From: Pinibacter soli
Lineage (GTDB): Bacteria > Bacteroidota > Bacteroidia > Chitinophagales > Chitinophagaceae
Assembly (NCBI RefSeq): GCF_029961145.1
Contig: NZ_JASBRG010000001.1
Coordinates: 124,001 to 188,000, forward strand
Reading direction: 5' to 3'
Length of the DNA: 64,000 bases
This document shows, in pieces, positions 18,689 through 27,408 of the stretch (position 1 is its first letter; each line of letters begins with the position of its first letter). The notes beneath the pieces were generated by a model. That model was not told the DNA's origin. It saw only the letters and a list, made by a program, of their open reading frames with translations, and ran no database searches. Both the position numbers and the translations under genes were made by a program.

Positions 18689-19609
18689 CTAAATAACTCC
18701 CTGTTTATATTCAATGCCTTTAAAATAACTCAACAGACTTTTAAAGGATCTTCTTTTAAAAATACTCTGCAATTTAGCTGTTGCGCCTGAAATGGGAGAC
18801 AATACAAAAATACCCGTTAATAAAAGGCGTTTGAAAAGCATAACACGCGATTTTCTTTCAGGATTTCCTCTATCTCCTTTTTCTCTTATGTACTTCGCGA
18901 ATTTCCTAAAATTAGTAATGCCACGTCGCTCCAATACAATAAGAGTCGGTTTTAATTCTACAGCTTTTTGGGCAAGCAATGCAGGCTGTAATTCATCCAA
19001 TTTTTGGGATTGCAAACTATTTAAAATAGTTGAACCAAAACGCGTTGCTGCATTAATATCTGCTGTTTGCACCCCTGCCTCAGGCAACATTCCCGACGCT
19101 TCTTTTTTACCCGTAAACATCCAGCGGATGATGGTAAACAAAGCCACCAGGTTATGATTGGTATCTGCAAACACTATATTACCTACTATTCTCGCGCCAA
19201 CATTTTGCAAACTTGCTTTGATTCTCTCCTGTGCATTCAACCACATGTTCCGGCAGCCAACTACCGTAAGCACCGGTTTTCCTTTTAATACTTTTGCGTA
19301 ATCGCTCTTCAAGAAACTTGTTGTAGGTACTGACGGAGAAAGGAACCAGGGCTGATAGCCAAGTATTACAAGATCATAATTTTTGTCAGGAATTGACATT
19401 GGTTTAATGGCTGCAGGGATTTCTTCAACACATTCCGGCATGGCATCAAAGAATGAATCTGATGACCATGGAAACGGAAATGGATGTTCAAGCTCAATTT
19501 CTGAGTAAGTAATATCGAGCTGATCCTTAACCGGAGCCAACATGTTATCAATAATGGTACGTAATTGGCCTGACTGCGAAAAATAAACTACTAATACGCT
19601 TGGCTTCAT
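18689..19609 (-). CDS. darA: Dialkylresorcinol condensing enzyme, DarA-like
   Basis: 306 residues. The N-terminal half is flavodoxin-like: VLVVYFSQSGQLRTI is a typical first strand and phosphate loop, followed by YDLVILGYQPWFLSPSVPT and VLTVVGCRNMW. The C-terminal half is basic, with a hydrophobic segment near residues 265-285. The DarA family pairs with DarB in dialkylresorcinol formation in Bacteroidota. It is transcribed towards darB and divergently from the ACP/ketosynthase genes. Its exact biochemical step is less certain than its pairing with DarB. Confidence 0.8.
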   Translation of the reverse strand: MKPSVLVVYFSQSGQLRTIIDNMLAPVKDQLDITYSEIELEHPFPFPWSSDSFFDAMPECVEEIPAAIKPMSIPDKNYDLVILGYQPWFLSPSVPTTSFLKSDYAKVLKGKPVLTVVGCRNMWLNAQERIKASLQNVGARIVGNIVFADTNHNLVALFTIIRWMFTGKKEASGMLPEAGVQTADINAATRFGSTILNSLQSQKLDELQPALLAQKAVELKPTLIVLERRGITNFRKFAKYIREKGDRGNPERKSRVMLFKRLLLTGIFVLSPISGATAKLQSIFKRRSFKSLLSYFKGIEYKQGVI

Positions 19610-19822
19610 AAGTTGGTGTTAATATAAGCCGCCTAAATTAAGACAATAGCGGAAATGCAAAAAATACTAAATCAATGCCACGCAAAATTTCTGCTTTAAA
19701 TACCTATCTAAACTCGAAACGATACGGCAAAACATTTCCATGGCATATAATTAGCAACAAATAAAATCAACTTTGGGAAATATGCCTATTTTTGTTTGCT
19801 TTGTTAAAATACTCAATCACAC
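19610..19822. promoter_or_regulatory. Divergent promoter region darA / ACP
   Basis: On the plus strand TATTTTTG (19787-19794) matches the Bacteroidota minus-7 consensus TAnnTTTG, 28 bases before the ACP start. A TTTG occurs at 19772-19775, closer than the usual 19-base spacing. No clear minus-strand match was found. Confidence 0.45.
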
Positions 19823-20080
19823 ATGGACGACTTCAAAAAAGACCTGAAACTGCAGATCATAGAGGCGCTGAACTTACAAGGAATGAACCCTGATGATATT
19901 GACAATACCGCACCTCTTTTTGGAGAAGGTTTGGGACTGGATAGCATAGATTCTCTCGAACTAATGGTTTTGCTGGAAAGAAACTACGGCATTAAAATTG
20001 AAGATGCTCGTGAAGGAAGAAAAGTGCTTGAGTCAATAGATGCAATGGCAGCGTACATCGAGGCCAATAGAAAAAAATAG
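19823..20080 (+). CDS. Acyl carrier protein
   Basis: 85 residues with the acidic four-helix composition of ACPs. The phosphopantetheine site is Ser41 in GLGLDSIDSLEL. Its location 5 bases before a ketosynthase and beside darA/darB indicates a dedicated carrier for the aryl-polyene/dialkylresorcinol pathway rather than the housekeeping fatty-acid ACP. Confidence 0.93.
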   Translation: MDDFKKDLKLQIIEALNLQGMNPDDIDNTAPLFGEGLGLDSIDSLELMVLLERNYGIKIEDAREGRKVLESIDAMAAYIEANRKK

Positions 20081-20085
20081 TCGTC

Positions 20086-21297
20086 ATGCCAGGAAAGCGT
20101 GTGTTTATCACCGGTATGGGAATCATTTCTGCGATAGGAACCGGTGTTGAGGAAACATTGGTGTCCCTGCGAAATAATGCATCTGGCATAGGTCCTATTG
20201 AAATAGTCGATACGCTTCTTAAGAGTAAGCTGATTGCAGGCGAAATAAAAGTGCCGAATGAAAAGCTGGCCGAATTGACCGGCGTAAAAAAAAACGCTTA
20301 CTATACCCGCACATCTCTTTTAGGAATTGCTGCATTGCAGGAGGCTATGCAGATGAGCAAACTCGATCCATCCCGTCAAAAAACCGGATTCATTAATGCC
20401 ACTACCGTTGGTGGTATGAGTGACATGGAAAAATATTATTTCGATCTCGTTGATCCCACCACAAAATCAAATGAGAACGGACTCGCAGATTGTCTCGACT
20501 GTGCAGACTGCACGGAAAAAATCGCAGATCATTTCAACATAAAAGATTGGATCGCTACGATAAGTACCGCTTGTTCGTCTTCTGCGAACGCCATTTTATA
20601 CGGCGCAAGACTGATCAAATCCGGCCAATTGGACGTTGCAGTTTGTGGTGGAACAGATGCACTTACCCGTTTTACTTTGAACGGTTTCAACAGTCTTAAA
20701 AATATTGATGCTTCGCCTTGTATGCCCTTTGATGAAAACCGAAACGGTTTAAATCTCGGCGAAGCGGCTGCTTATGTAATCATGGAAAGTGAAGAACAGT
20801 TGCAACGTTCCGGAAACAAACCTCTTGCAGAATTGAGTGGCTACCAAAACTTCAATGAGGCGTTTCACCCAACAGCTCCATCACCAAATGGAGAAGGTGC
20901 TTTAACCGCAATGCAGGAGACAATACAAATGGCAGGCTTGCAACCAGCCGATATCTCGTATATTAATGTTCATGGCACTGCTACACTTAACAATGACCTT
21001 TCTGAAGGAATTGCTTTGAAAAGATTGTTCGGAGAAAACGTTCCTTTGTTCAGCTCTACCAAACCCTTTACCGGCCACACACTGGCCGCAGCTGGCGCCG
21101 TAGAAACTGTTTTCTCACTACTTAGTCTGCAGGAGCAAATAATTTACGCAAATCTTAATTTCAAATCACCAATGCCAGAACTTGGTTTATATCCTGTTAC
21201 TTCACTACAAACAGACAAAGCTGTCATGCATGTACTGAGTAACTCTTTTGGATTTGGCGGAAACAACGCCAGCCTTCTATTTAGTAAATATGTTTAA
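20086..21297 (+). CDS. Beta-ketoacyl-ACP synthase (FabF/KAS II type), active
   Basis: 403 residues. The Cys-His-His triad is present: Cys163 in ISTACSSSANAI, His296 in NVHGTATLNND, and His331 in KPFTGHTLAAAG. The extended Claisen chemistry adds two carbons per turn to an ACP-bound chain. A small cysteine cluster (CLDCADC, residues 136-142) precedes the active site. The gene overlaps the next ketosynthase-like gene by 8 bases, suggesting translational coupling and a KS-CLF heterodimer. In flexirubin and aryl-polyene loci such a pair builds the polyene chain. Confidence 0.9.
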   Translation: MPGKRVFITGMGIISAIGTGVEETLVSLRNNASGIGPIEIVDTLLKSKLIAGEIKVPNEKLAELTGVKKNAYYTRTSLLGIAALQEAMQMSKLDPSRQKTGFINATTVGGMSDMEKYYFDLVDPTTKSNENGLADCLDCADCTEKIADHFNIKDWIATISTACSSSANAILYGARLIKSGQLDVAVCGGTDALTRFTLNGFNSLKNIDASPCMPFDENRNGLNLGEAAAYVIMESEEQLQRSGNKPLAELSGYQNFNEAFHPTAPSPNGEGALTAMQETIQMAGLQPADISYINVHGTATLNNDLSEGIALKRLFGENVPLFSSTKPFTGHTLAAAGAVETVFSLLSLQEQIIYANLNFKSPMPELGLYPVTSLQTDKAVMHVLSNSFGFGGNNASLLFSKYV

Positions 21298-22354
21298 TCC
21301 GGTTCACATAACATCTGCCCGCGCAACTTGTGCGCAGGATACTTTCAGCAACAATAATTTGCCAGAAAACATAAAGGTTTTTGAGCAAAACATCCTCAAT
21401 TATCACGAACCGGATTACAGGCAGTATTTTACTATTATGCAGCTGCGCCGGATGACACGTATAATTAAGATTGGTTTGGTTACTGCGATAGAAGCGTTGA
21501 AAGATGCAAAACTTGAGCAGCCACAGGCTATCGTTACCGGAACAGCAAAAGGCAGCATGACCGACACTGAAAAATTTCTGCATGACATTGTAGATTTCAA
21601 TGAAGGCACGCTCAATCCCACAGCATTTATACAATCTACATACAACGCATTGAATGGCTTGATTGCCCTTCATCACGACGCAAATGGTTACAACTCCACT
21701 TATGTTCATCGGGGTTTTTCCCTGGAAAATTCTTTGATGGATGCCATTATGCTTTTTGAAGAAAATAGAATTGAGAACGCATTGATCGGATGTTTCGAAG
21801 AAATGACGGCCGAACATTATGAGCTTAAGAAAAAGATGGGTTACTGGAAAAACGAGTCCATGAAAAACATCGATTTACTTAACTCGTCAACAGAAGGAAC
21901 AATTGCAGGAGAAGGAACATTTTTCTTCACCTTAAACAAAGCGCCGGAAAATGCAATCGCGAAACTCAGCGGGCTACGCATGTTGTATAATGCGGATGAA
22001 GCGTTAGTAAAAACAACATTCAATAACTTTCTTGCAGAACACAGCCTGGAGCTAAACGAAGTAGATGCCGTGTTTTTAAGTTATAATGGAAATATCCAAA
22101 CACGCCACTTTGAAGATGCTATTTCAGAACAGCTTTCGTCCAATACAAATCAGTTAGCCTTCAAACATCTTTGCGGTGAATTCGATACCGCTGCAGGTTT
22201 TGCGCTATGGGCCGCTACAAAAGCTTTACAACATCAGGTTCTACATCCATCTTTGATTCTTAAAAAAGGCACTTCTTCTAGCCTTAAAAATGTAATTATC
22301 TACAATCAATACAACGGAAAGGAACACGCATTTTATTTACTGGAGAGAATCTAG
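21290..22354 (+). CDS. Catalytically dead ketosynthase-like protein (chain-length-factor type)
   Basis: 354 residues from the ATG at 21290, which overlaps the preceding stop by 8 bases; an upstream in-frame start would lie deep in the ketosynthase gene. It follows the thiolase fold of its neighbour, but all three catalytic positions are lost: the cysteine region reads TYVHRGFSLENSL, the first histidine region FLSYNGNIQTR, and the second KHLCGEFDTAAG. It therefore probably acts as the non-catalytic partner (chain-length factor) of the active ketosynthase. Alignment was by eye. It is followed by a nested palindrome and the convergent rplL terminator. Confidence 0.8.
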   Translation: MFNPVHITSARATCAQDTFSNNNLPENIKVFEQNILNYHEPDYRQYFTIMQLRRMTRIIKIGLVTAIEALKDAKLEQPQAIVTGTAKGSMTDTEKFLHDIVDFNEGTLNPTAFIQSTYNALNGLIALHHDANGYNSTYVHRGFSLENSLMDAIMLFEENRIENALIGCFEEMTAEHYELKKKMGYWKNESMKNIDLLNSSTEGTIAGEGTFFFTLNKAPENAIAKLSGLRMLYNADEALVKTTFNNFLAEHSLELNEVDAVFLSYNGNIQTRHFEDAISEQLSSNTNQLAFKHLCGEFDTAAGFALWAATKALQHQVLHPSLILKKGTSSSLKNVIIYNQYNGKEHAFYLLERI

Positions 22355-22549
22355 CACACAGATGACACTGATTGGACTGATTTGCACGGATACTCAAGAG
22401 TAATAGAATTACCGAATCATCGAATAATTGAGCAATAACTGAGTAAAAAAAGCGATGAAGCTTTTTGAATATGAACCCTCAGTCATTCAATGATTCAGTT
22501 ATTCAACTCATAATCTGTGTAAATCCGTCTAATCAGTGTCATCTGTGTG
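22355..22549. repeat. Nested palindrome: ACACAGATGACACTGATT arms around an ATCATCGAATAATTGA array
   Basis: The outer arms (22355-22391 and 22512-22549) are complementary CACACAGATGACACTGATT-type sequence. The inner arms (22404-22445 and 22479-22508) are complementary AATCATCGAATAATTGA-type sequence. The centre is a small hairpin, AAAAAGC...GCTTTTT, near 22447-22466. Two different word families are thus nested in one element. Confidence 0.8.
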
Positions 22550-22562
22550 CCAACAAATAAAA

Positions 22563-22585
22563 AACCCTCCGATTTTCGGAGGGTT
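22563..22585 (-). terminator. Terminator after rplL
   Basis: AACCCTCCGA (22563-22572) pairs with TCGGAGGGTT (22576-22585) around TTT. On the minus strand it is followed by a T-run. It ends the rplK-rplA-rplJ-rplL unit, so transcription is not expected to continue into rpoBC. Confidence 0.9.
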
Positions 22586-22608
22586 CTATTATATTGAAAT
22601 TCTTAGAA

Positions 22609-22977
22609 TTAAGCGATTTCAACATCAGCACCAGCTTCTTTCAATTTAGCTGCGATGTCTTCAGCTTCCGCTTTAGAAACACCTTCTTTTACATTCTTAG
22701 GTGCACCGTCAACTAATTCTTTAGCTTCTTTCAATCCCAAACCAGTCAAATCTTTAACGATTTTAACTACGTTCAATTTAGAAGCACCACCGTTTTTCAA
22801 AACTACGTTGAAAGCAGTTTTTTCTTCAACAGCAGCAGGACCTGCTTCAGCGCTAACTACAACTGCAGCAGCAGCTGGTTCGATACCGTACTCAGCTTTA
22901 AGTACGTCTGCTAATTCTTGAACTTCTTTTACTGTTAAGCCTACTAATTGTTCAGCTAATGCTTTTACGTCTGCCAT
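22609..22977 (-). CDS. rplL: Ribosomal protein bL12 (L7/L12)
   Basis: 122 residues. An N-terminal dimerisation helix, an Ala-rich hinge ([21 protein letters not shown]), and the C-terminal factor-binding domain ([20 protein letters not shown], then [15 protein letters not shown]) are all typical. It forms the ribosomal stalk with uL10, encoded 139 bases upstream. A strong terminator follows. Unlike the usual bacterial order, rpoB does not follow. Confidence 0.98.
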   Translation of the reverse strand: MADVKALAEQLVGLTVKEVQELADVLKAEYGIEPAAAAVVVSAEAGPAAVEEKTAFNVVLKNGGASKLNVVKIVKDLTGLGLKEAKELVDGAPKNVKEGVSKAEAEDIAAKLKEAGADVEIA

Positions 22978-23116
22978 GATTGTTAAATTTTTTCCGCCTT
23001 CATCGATACCTCCGGCGGAGAGTTTAAAAAAATTTGTTTTTGCCTTTATTTAACCATCCGGCCAGGTGTATTATTTAAGATCTGAAATCAATTTCAAATC
23101 TATCTCAAATTTCAAA

Positions 23117-23641
23117 TTACTCAGCTGCTGCAGCTTCTGCAGGAGCACCTTCTTTCTCAGCTTTGTTAAGCAATGCAGAAAGTACGCGTTTTGCAGGAGA
23201 TTGCAACAATCCAATAACGTCGCCGATAAGCTCGTTTTTGGTTTTGATTTGAGTAAGCGCTTTCAATTGGTTGTCACCTACAAACAGGTCACCATTGATG
23301 AAAGCAGCTTTCAAAATTGGCCTTTCACCATTTGTTTCTTTACGGAAAGAAGAAATGATTAGAGCTGGTTCTTTAGGGCTTTCGCTGAACAACAATGCAG
23401 TTACATTGTGCAGAGATTCGTAAACCCCGCTGTATTTTTCAGCATCGATAGATTCCAATGCTTTTTTAATCAAAGTGTTTTTAGCCACTTTCATTTCCAC
23501 TTGCTTGTTAAAGCAGTGACGACGCAGTTTGCTAACTTGTTCTACAGTTAAGCTTTCTGTATCGGCGATATAGAAATTATTATATTGAGCGAACTTACCT
23601 TTCAGCAGTTCAATCACTTCATTTTTTTGATCTTTATTCAT
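23117..23641 (-). CDS. rplJ: Ribosomal protein uL10
   Basis: 174 residues. The N-terminal rRNA-binding domain (MNKDQKNEVIELLKGKFAQ, then RRHCFNKQVEMKVAKNTLIK) and the C-terminal stalk helix match uL10. It is in order with rplA upstream (47 bases) and rplL downstream (139 bases). The short upstream gap leaves no room for the long L10 leader structure known from other phyla. Confidence 0.98.
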   Translation of the reverse strand: MNKDQKNEVIELLKGKFAQYNNFYIADTESLTVEQVSKLRRHCFNKQVEMKVAKNTLIKKALESIDAEKYSGVYESLHNVTALLFSESPKEPALIISSFRKETNGERPILKAAFINGDLFVGDNQLKALTQIKTKNELIGDVIGLLQSPAKRVLSALLNKAEKEGAPAEAAAAE

Positions 23642-23688
23642 GACGCTTTTTTTATCTGTAACGCTTACGCGGCAACAGTATTAACTAA

Positions 23689-24381
23689 TTAGTGAATAAA
23701 AGTTTTGGTGTCTACTGTAATACCAGGGCTCATTGAGCTTGCCATGCTAACACCTTTCAGGTAAGTACCTTTAGCGGTAGCTGGTTTCAATTTGATAAGC
23801 GCGTTGATTAATTCCTGGCTGTTTTCTGCGATTTTGTCAGCACCAAAACTTACACGGCCGATAGAAGCGTGTACGATACCCGCTTTATCAACTTTGAAAG
23901 CGATTTTACCGCCTTTTACTTCGTTAACTGCAGCAGCTACATCATTTGTAACAGTACCTGTTTTAGGGTTTGGCATCAAGTTACGAGGTCCCAATACTTT
24001 ACCCAGTTTACCAATTTTAGGCATTACAGATGGAGTAGCGATGATTACATCGATATCAGTCCAACCGCCTTCAATTTTTTGGATAAATTCATCTAAACCT
24101 ACGAAGTCAGCACCAGCACCTTTTGCATCGTTTTCTTTATCTGGCGTGCAAAGCACAAGTACGCGTTTAGTTTTACCAGTACCGTGTGGCAATGTTACAG
24201 TACCACGTACAGCCTGGTCAGCTTTTTTGGGATCAACACCCAAACGGATGTGAACGTCAACAGAAGCATCAAACTTTGTGGTGTTAATTTCTTTCACCAA
24301 AGTAGAAGCGTCTTTTAGAGAATATATTTTGTTTTTGTCAACTTTAGTATTTGCTACTTTTCTTTTTTTACTGATAGCCAT
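23689..24381 (-). CDS. rplA: Ribosomal protein uL1
   Basis: 230 residues, normal length. Recognisable segments include [39 protein letters not shown] and [15 protein letters not shown]. It forms the mobile L1 stalk at the tRNA exit site and in many bacteria represses its own operon. It lies 26 bases downstream of rplK. Confidence 0.98.
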   Translation of the reverse strand: MAISKKRKVANTKVDKNKIYSLKDASTLVKEINTTKFDASVDVHIRLGVDPKKADQAVRGTVTLPHGTGKTKRVLVLCTPDKENDAKGAGADFVGLDEFIQKIEGGWTDIDVIIATPSVMPKIGKLGKVLGPRNLMPNPKTGTVTNDVAAAVNEVKGGKIAFKVDKAGIVHASIGRVSFGADKIAENSQELINALIKLKPATAKGTYLKGVSMASSMSPGITVDTKTFIH

Positions 24382-24407
24382 AGCTCAATTTTTTTACGGT
24401 TTCAGAA

Positions 24408-24851
24408 TTAGTTTTCCCACGGAGCTTTACCTTCTACAGTCAAGCCCATGCTGCGAGCTGTACCGGCAACCATGCTCATAGCGCTGTTAAGCGTGAAAGC
24501 ATTGAGGTCAGGCATTTTGTCTTTTGCAATTTCTTCCACCTGAGCCCAGGTTACTTTACCAACCTTGTTACGGTTAGGCTCTTTGGAACCGCTTTTAATT
24601 TTCGCAGCTTCCATCAACTGAACCGCAGCCGGAGGAGTTTTAATTACAAAGTCAAATGACTTATCAGAATAAACAGTGATTAATACAGGTAGAACTTTAC
24701 CCATTTTATCCTGAGTTCTAGCATTAAATTGCTTACAGAACTCCATGATATTAACGCCCTTAGAACCCAGAGCTGGACCAATTGGAGGTGCAGGATTGGC
24801 TTGACCGCCTTTGCACTGCAACTTTACGAAACCTGAGATTTCTTTTGCCAT
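24408..24851 (-). CDS. rplK: Ribosomal protein uL11
   Basis: 147 residues from the ATG at 24849-24851 ([16 protein letters not shown]). A 20-codon upstream extension in the same frame is rejected because uL11 begins at this [22 protein letters not shown] is diagnostic. First gene of the rplK-rplA-rplJ-rplL operon. A Bacteroidota minus-7 element lies 86 bases upstream, so this part of the usually continuous nusG-rplK operon has its own promoter. Confidence 0.98.
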   Translation of the reverse strand: MAKEISGFVKLQCKGGQANPAPPIGPALGSKGVNIMEFCKQFNARTQDKMGKVLPVLITVYSDKSFDFVIKTPPAAVQLMEAAKIKSGSKEPNRNKVGKVTWAQVEEIAKDKMPDLNAFTLNSAMSMVAGTARSMGLTVEGKAPWEN

Positions 24852-24937
24852 TTTAAAATATTTTTTTGGTGATAACGTACTGCTTAAAGCAGCACTCCCA
24901 AAGCCATTCAAATCGAAAGAACTTTATTTTGGGGATG

Positions 24938-24945
24938 CAAAAGTA
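24938..24945 (-). promoter_or_regulatory. Minus-7 element of rplK operon promoter
   Basis: The minus-strand sequence TACTTTTG matches TAnnTTTG. The region 19 bases further upstream reads GTTT rather than TTTG, so the minus-33 box is weak. Confidence 0.5.
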
Positions 24946-25087
24946 ATTAAATTTCCCAATAAATAAACATTCTTTGCCGGCTAATTTTTGTGAAACAATG
25001 GATAATGCTGGTTTCCAAGCGAATGCAAAAATAATACATCGGTAAATATGCCATATCTAAATCATTGATATAAAATATACTACTTAT

Positions 25088-25771
25088 TTAAGGCGATGTC
25101 TTTTTAGCAATGCTTTTATCTACCAACCTGTATACCAGAGTAATACCTACTTGCGGGGTTAAAGCAAATTGTGATAAACCGGGAAATGGGAGAAAATCAT
25201 CTGTTGCCGCAATGCCTGCAGGCTTTGTTTCATCATAATAATGAAAACCTACGCCCCAATAGTATTCAAACTTCAGCCGATTCAAACGGTCCCACTTCGC
25301 GCCACCGGGTTTTCGCATAGGCAACTGTGTACCACAAAGCAAATTCAGACTATAGGAACTCGCATGCATCCTGACATTTTCATACTTTTCATAAGTTGGA
25401 ATATCATTTTGTACATCATGCGGCACCCAGGCCTGCCCCTTTTTCTGAATGTATTTGTAATGAAACTGAGCTTCGAAGAAAAAGAAATGCCGCAACGAAG
25501 GATAATATCTTGCGGCGGGCCTGATAAGATACCCGCTTACCTTACCGCCTTCACTTGGTGAAGCAAAGATCCAACCGGCATCTGCAACAAAAGACCAGTG
25601 GGGTAAAAAACGATATTCTGCACCCATCGTAAGGTTACAGTTCAAAGGATCAATCAAGCCCGGAAAATTCCAGCGAACACTTAGGTCCCCTTTTTGATCA
25701 TACTTCGATTGCGCAGAAAGTTGGGCTACAATGACGAGGTATAACAGTACACAAATGGCTTTGTTTTTCAT
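25088..25771 (-). CDS. Outer-membrane beta-barrel-like protein, DUF3575-like
   Basis: About 227 residues from the ATG at 25769-25771 (MKNKAICVLLYLVIVAQLSAQ, a signal peptide); a TTG three codons upstream would overlap the previous gene. The mature protein alternates strands rich in aromatics (GAEYRFLPHWSFVADAGWIF, AARYYPSLRHFFFFEAQFHY) and ends in a strand, VGITLVYRL, as in small outer-membrane barrels. The DUF3575-like call is tentative. It starts 6 bases after the stop of an LVIVD lipoprotein and is cotranscribed with it. It is the last gene of the group inserted between nusG and rplK. Confidence 0.7.
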   Translation of the reverse strand: MKNKAICVLLYLVIVAQLSAQSKYDQKGDLSVRWNFPGLIDPLNCNLTMGAEYRFLPHWSFVADAGWIFASPSEGGKVSGYLIRPAARYYPSLRHFFFFEAQFHYKYIQKKGQAWVPHDVQNDIPTYEKYENVRMHASSYSLNLLCGTQLPMRKPGGAKWDRLNRLKFEYYWGVGFHYYDETKPAGIAATDDFLPFPGLSQFALTPQVGITLVYRLVDKSIAKKTSP

Positions 25772-25776
25772 TGTAG

Positions 25777-26535
25777 TCAAATGTTGGAGAGGAATACAGG
25801 GTTTCGGTTATCTGAAATATCATACAGCTTAATGCCTGCGTCTGTCCAGCAAATGAGCATATGGTTGTAGGGAATTACGTCAGAAAACGTAGCATCTGTT
25901 ATGGTTTTTATCACCACAGGATTGTATGGTCTTCTAATATCAATAACCAGTAGGCCCACCATCTTATCGCATACATAAAGCACGTCATCATCGTAGCCGA
26001 GACCGTACGGCTCCTGAAGTGTAAGCGTACCTTTTTCAATAGGATTTGTAATTTCCTTTATATCGTACACAGCTAAAATACTTCGGGTGCCACCGCAAGG
26101 GGCATTAGCCCTGAGTGTTGCAAATGCTACGGTATCTTTTGCCACGACCGGATCGCAACGTCGCATCACAGTTGGCGATAGTGCCGTACCCAACGCTGCA
26201 GGCTTTGCTGGATCCTGGATTGAATAAATATAAACGGCCGTGCTGGAGCCAATAAATAGTTTATCATTGAACGGAAATATGGTCTCAATGCTAAAGCCCA
26301 CTGACACGGTATTTTTCAAAACGGGATGTATTGGATCGGAAATATCAAATGCCTTCAAAGAGGTTTCATCTACCGAGTACAAATAGTTTCCTGCAATAGC
26401 GAACCTGGCAGTAGAGCCCCCTTTACCATCAGTCGATGCTGATGCTGTTGTGCTTAGCGTTGAAGAAGATGTGCTAGATTTAGTGCATTGCATAAGCAAG
26501 CAGCTAAGTATTATAAGTGTAAAATTTCTTTTCAT
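25777..26535 (-). CDS. LVIVD-repeat beta-propeller lipoprotein
   Basis: 252 residues. The signal peptide has the lipobox LLMQC, so the mature protein should be lipid-anchored at Cys17. Five repeats with the pattern xVYDIxDxxxPxxxxxx are visible (LKAFDISDPIHPV, VYIYSIQDPAKPA, LAVYDIKEITNPI, LLVIDIRRPYNPV, IKLYDISDNRNPV), the LVIVD propeller signature. Ligand unknown. It follows a second, shorter LVIVD lipoprotein by 10 bases; the two look like a tandem duplication. Likely surface or outer-membrane located with the barrel-like protein encoded next. Confidence 0.85.
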   Translation of the reverse strand: MKRNFTLIILSCLLMQCTKSSTSSSTLSTTASASTDGKGGSTARFAIAGNYLYSVDETSLKAFDISDPIHPVLKNTVSVGFSIETIFPFNDKLFIGSSTAVYIYSIQDPAKPAALGTALSPTVMRRCDPVVAKDTVAFATLRANAPCGGTRSILAVYDIKEITNPIEKGTLTLQEPYGLGYDDDVLYVCDKMVGLLVIDIRRPYNPVVIKTITDATFSDVIPYNHMLICWTDAGIKLYDISDNRNPVFLSNI

Positions 26536-26545
26536 AATTATGTTT

Positions 26546-27076
26546 TTAGCGCCTGCATTTAGGAGATTTAACCATTTCTAATTTCCAACCCACAACTACG
26601 CCTTTGCTTGCGTCTGGGCATTCAAATAATACATTGATATAAGGCGGGTAATCCTGGTTGACGGGTTTGAATACATTTTCCATTCGTTTAATCATTACAG
26701 GTCGCTCAGGATCACTGATATCAAATACCACCATGTCTTTATAATTGTCGGCATATAGGTAATGGCCTTTAACGGCTAGCTCGTTGCTAAAAGGAATGTT
26801 TATAAAAGCTGTTTTCCGGGGATGTTTTTTGTCACTCACATCAATGATATGAATACCGGAATTTTTATCATTTTGAAAAATGTAGTTTCCGTAGGCGTAA
26901 ATCTTTCCGGGATCAGTCGTTACTTTGGGAAGGTCTGTCGAAATCTGTTGAATATTTTGTTCTGAGTAGTAAACCGGCACATAGGCCTGCCCTTCCATGG
27001 GCGCATTTTGGTCAGGCGTGCAGGCAGTCAGGGCAATAACTACGCACGCAGTAAAGGGGATCATTAAGCGTTTCAT
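26546..27076 (-). CDS. LVIVD-repeat lipoprotein, short paralogue
   Basis: About 176 residues from the ATG at 27074-27076 (MKRLMIPFTACVVIALTAC); the longer frame starting 31 codons upstream lacks a signal peptide. The lipobox is ALTAC. Two to three LVIVD repeats are visible (IHIIDVSDKKHPR, MVVFDISDPERPV), fewer than a full propeller, so it may be shortened or pair with its neighbour. It ends KSPKCRR. First gene of the three-gene barrel/LVIVD unit; a gene remnant lies just upstream. Confidence 0.8.
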   Translation of the reverse strand: MKRLMIPFTACVVIALTACTPDQNAPMEGQAYVPVYYSEQNIQQISTDLPKVTTDPGKIYAYGNYIFQNDKNSGIHIIDVSDKKHPRKTAFINIPFSNELAVKGHYLYADNYKDMVVFDISDPERPVMIKRMENVFKPVNQDYPPYINVLFECPDASKGVVVGWKLEMVKSPKCRR

Positions 27077-27408
27077 AAATGGTGTTTTGTAAAAAGTATA
27101 AAAGTCACAGCTACGGAAAGTCGCCACATAGGAGTGATCTTTCCGCAGATTAATTTTTCTGCAGATCAATTCTGTTATTCACTTCACACTTATATCCGGA
27201 ACACGAAGTTGCCTAATGAGAAGCCTTGTTGATGGTTCAATATTATTCAGCGTAGGGTATGCTGTTGTATCATTTCCTACTTTAACGTAATAGCTGGCAT
27301 TGGCAACTTTGTAGCTTTGACACAGCAGCAAATTCAAACGTTGCTTGCCAATAGTCGCCGTGTTAGAATTAAAGGAAATTTAACAATTATAACTGCTTAT
27401 TGCTTTTG
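27077..27408. other. 332-base gap holding a coding-like remnant
   Basis: No intact gene. The middle (27179-27379) is an open, coding-like minus-strand frame without an ATG. The remainder is A/T-rich leader of the LVIVD unit. Confidence 0.6.
27179..27379 (-). pseudogene. Orphan 3' fragment of an unknown gene
   Basis: 66 codons on the minus strand, bounded upstream by a TAA at 27380-27382 and ending in a TGA at 27179-27181. There is no ATG; only a TTG could start it. The translation is protein-like, for example SYYVKVGNDTTAYPTLNN and STRLLIRQLRVPDISVK, and unlike random A/T-rich DNA. It probably marks the site where a gene was truncated when the inserted group formed. Source family not recognised. 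Confidence 0.4.

Noticed and set aside
22978-23116. Attenuator between rplJ and rplL
   Set aside because: The 139-base gap shows only AATTTCAAAT-type repeats and no stem followed by a T-run.
23792-24253. 153-codon plus-strand open frame opposite rplA
   Set aside because: It is antisense to an unmistakable uL1 gene and its composition follows from rplA codon bias.
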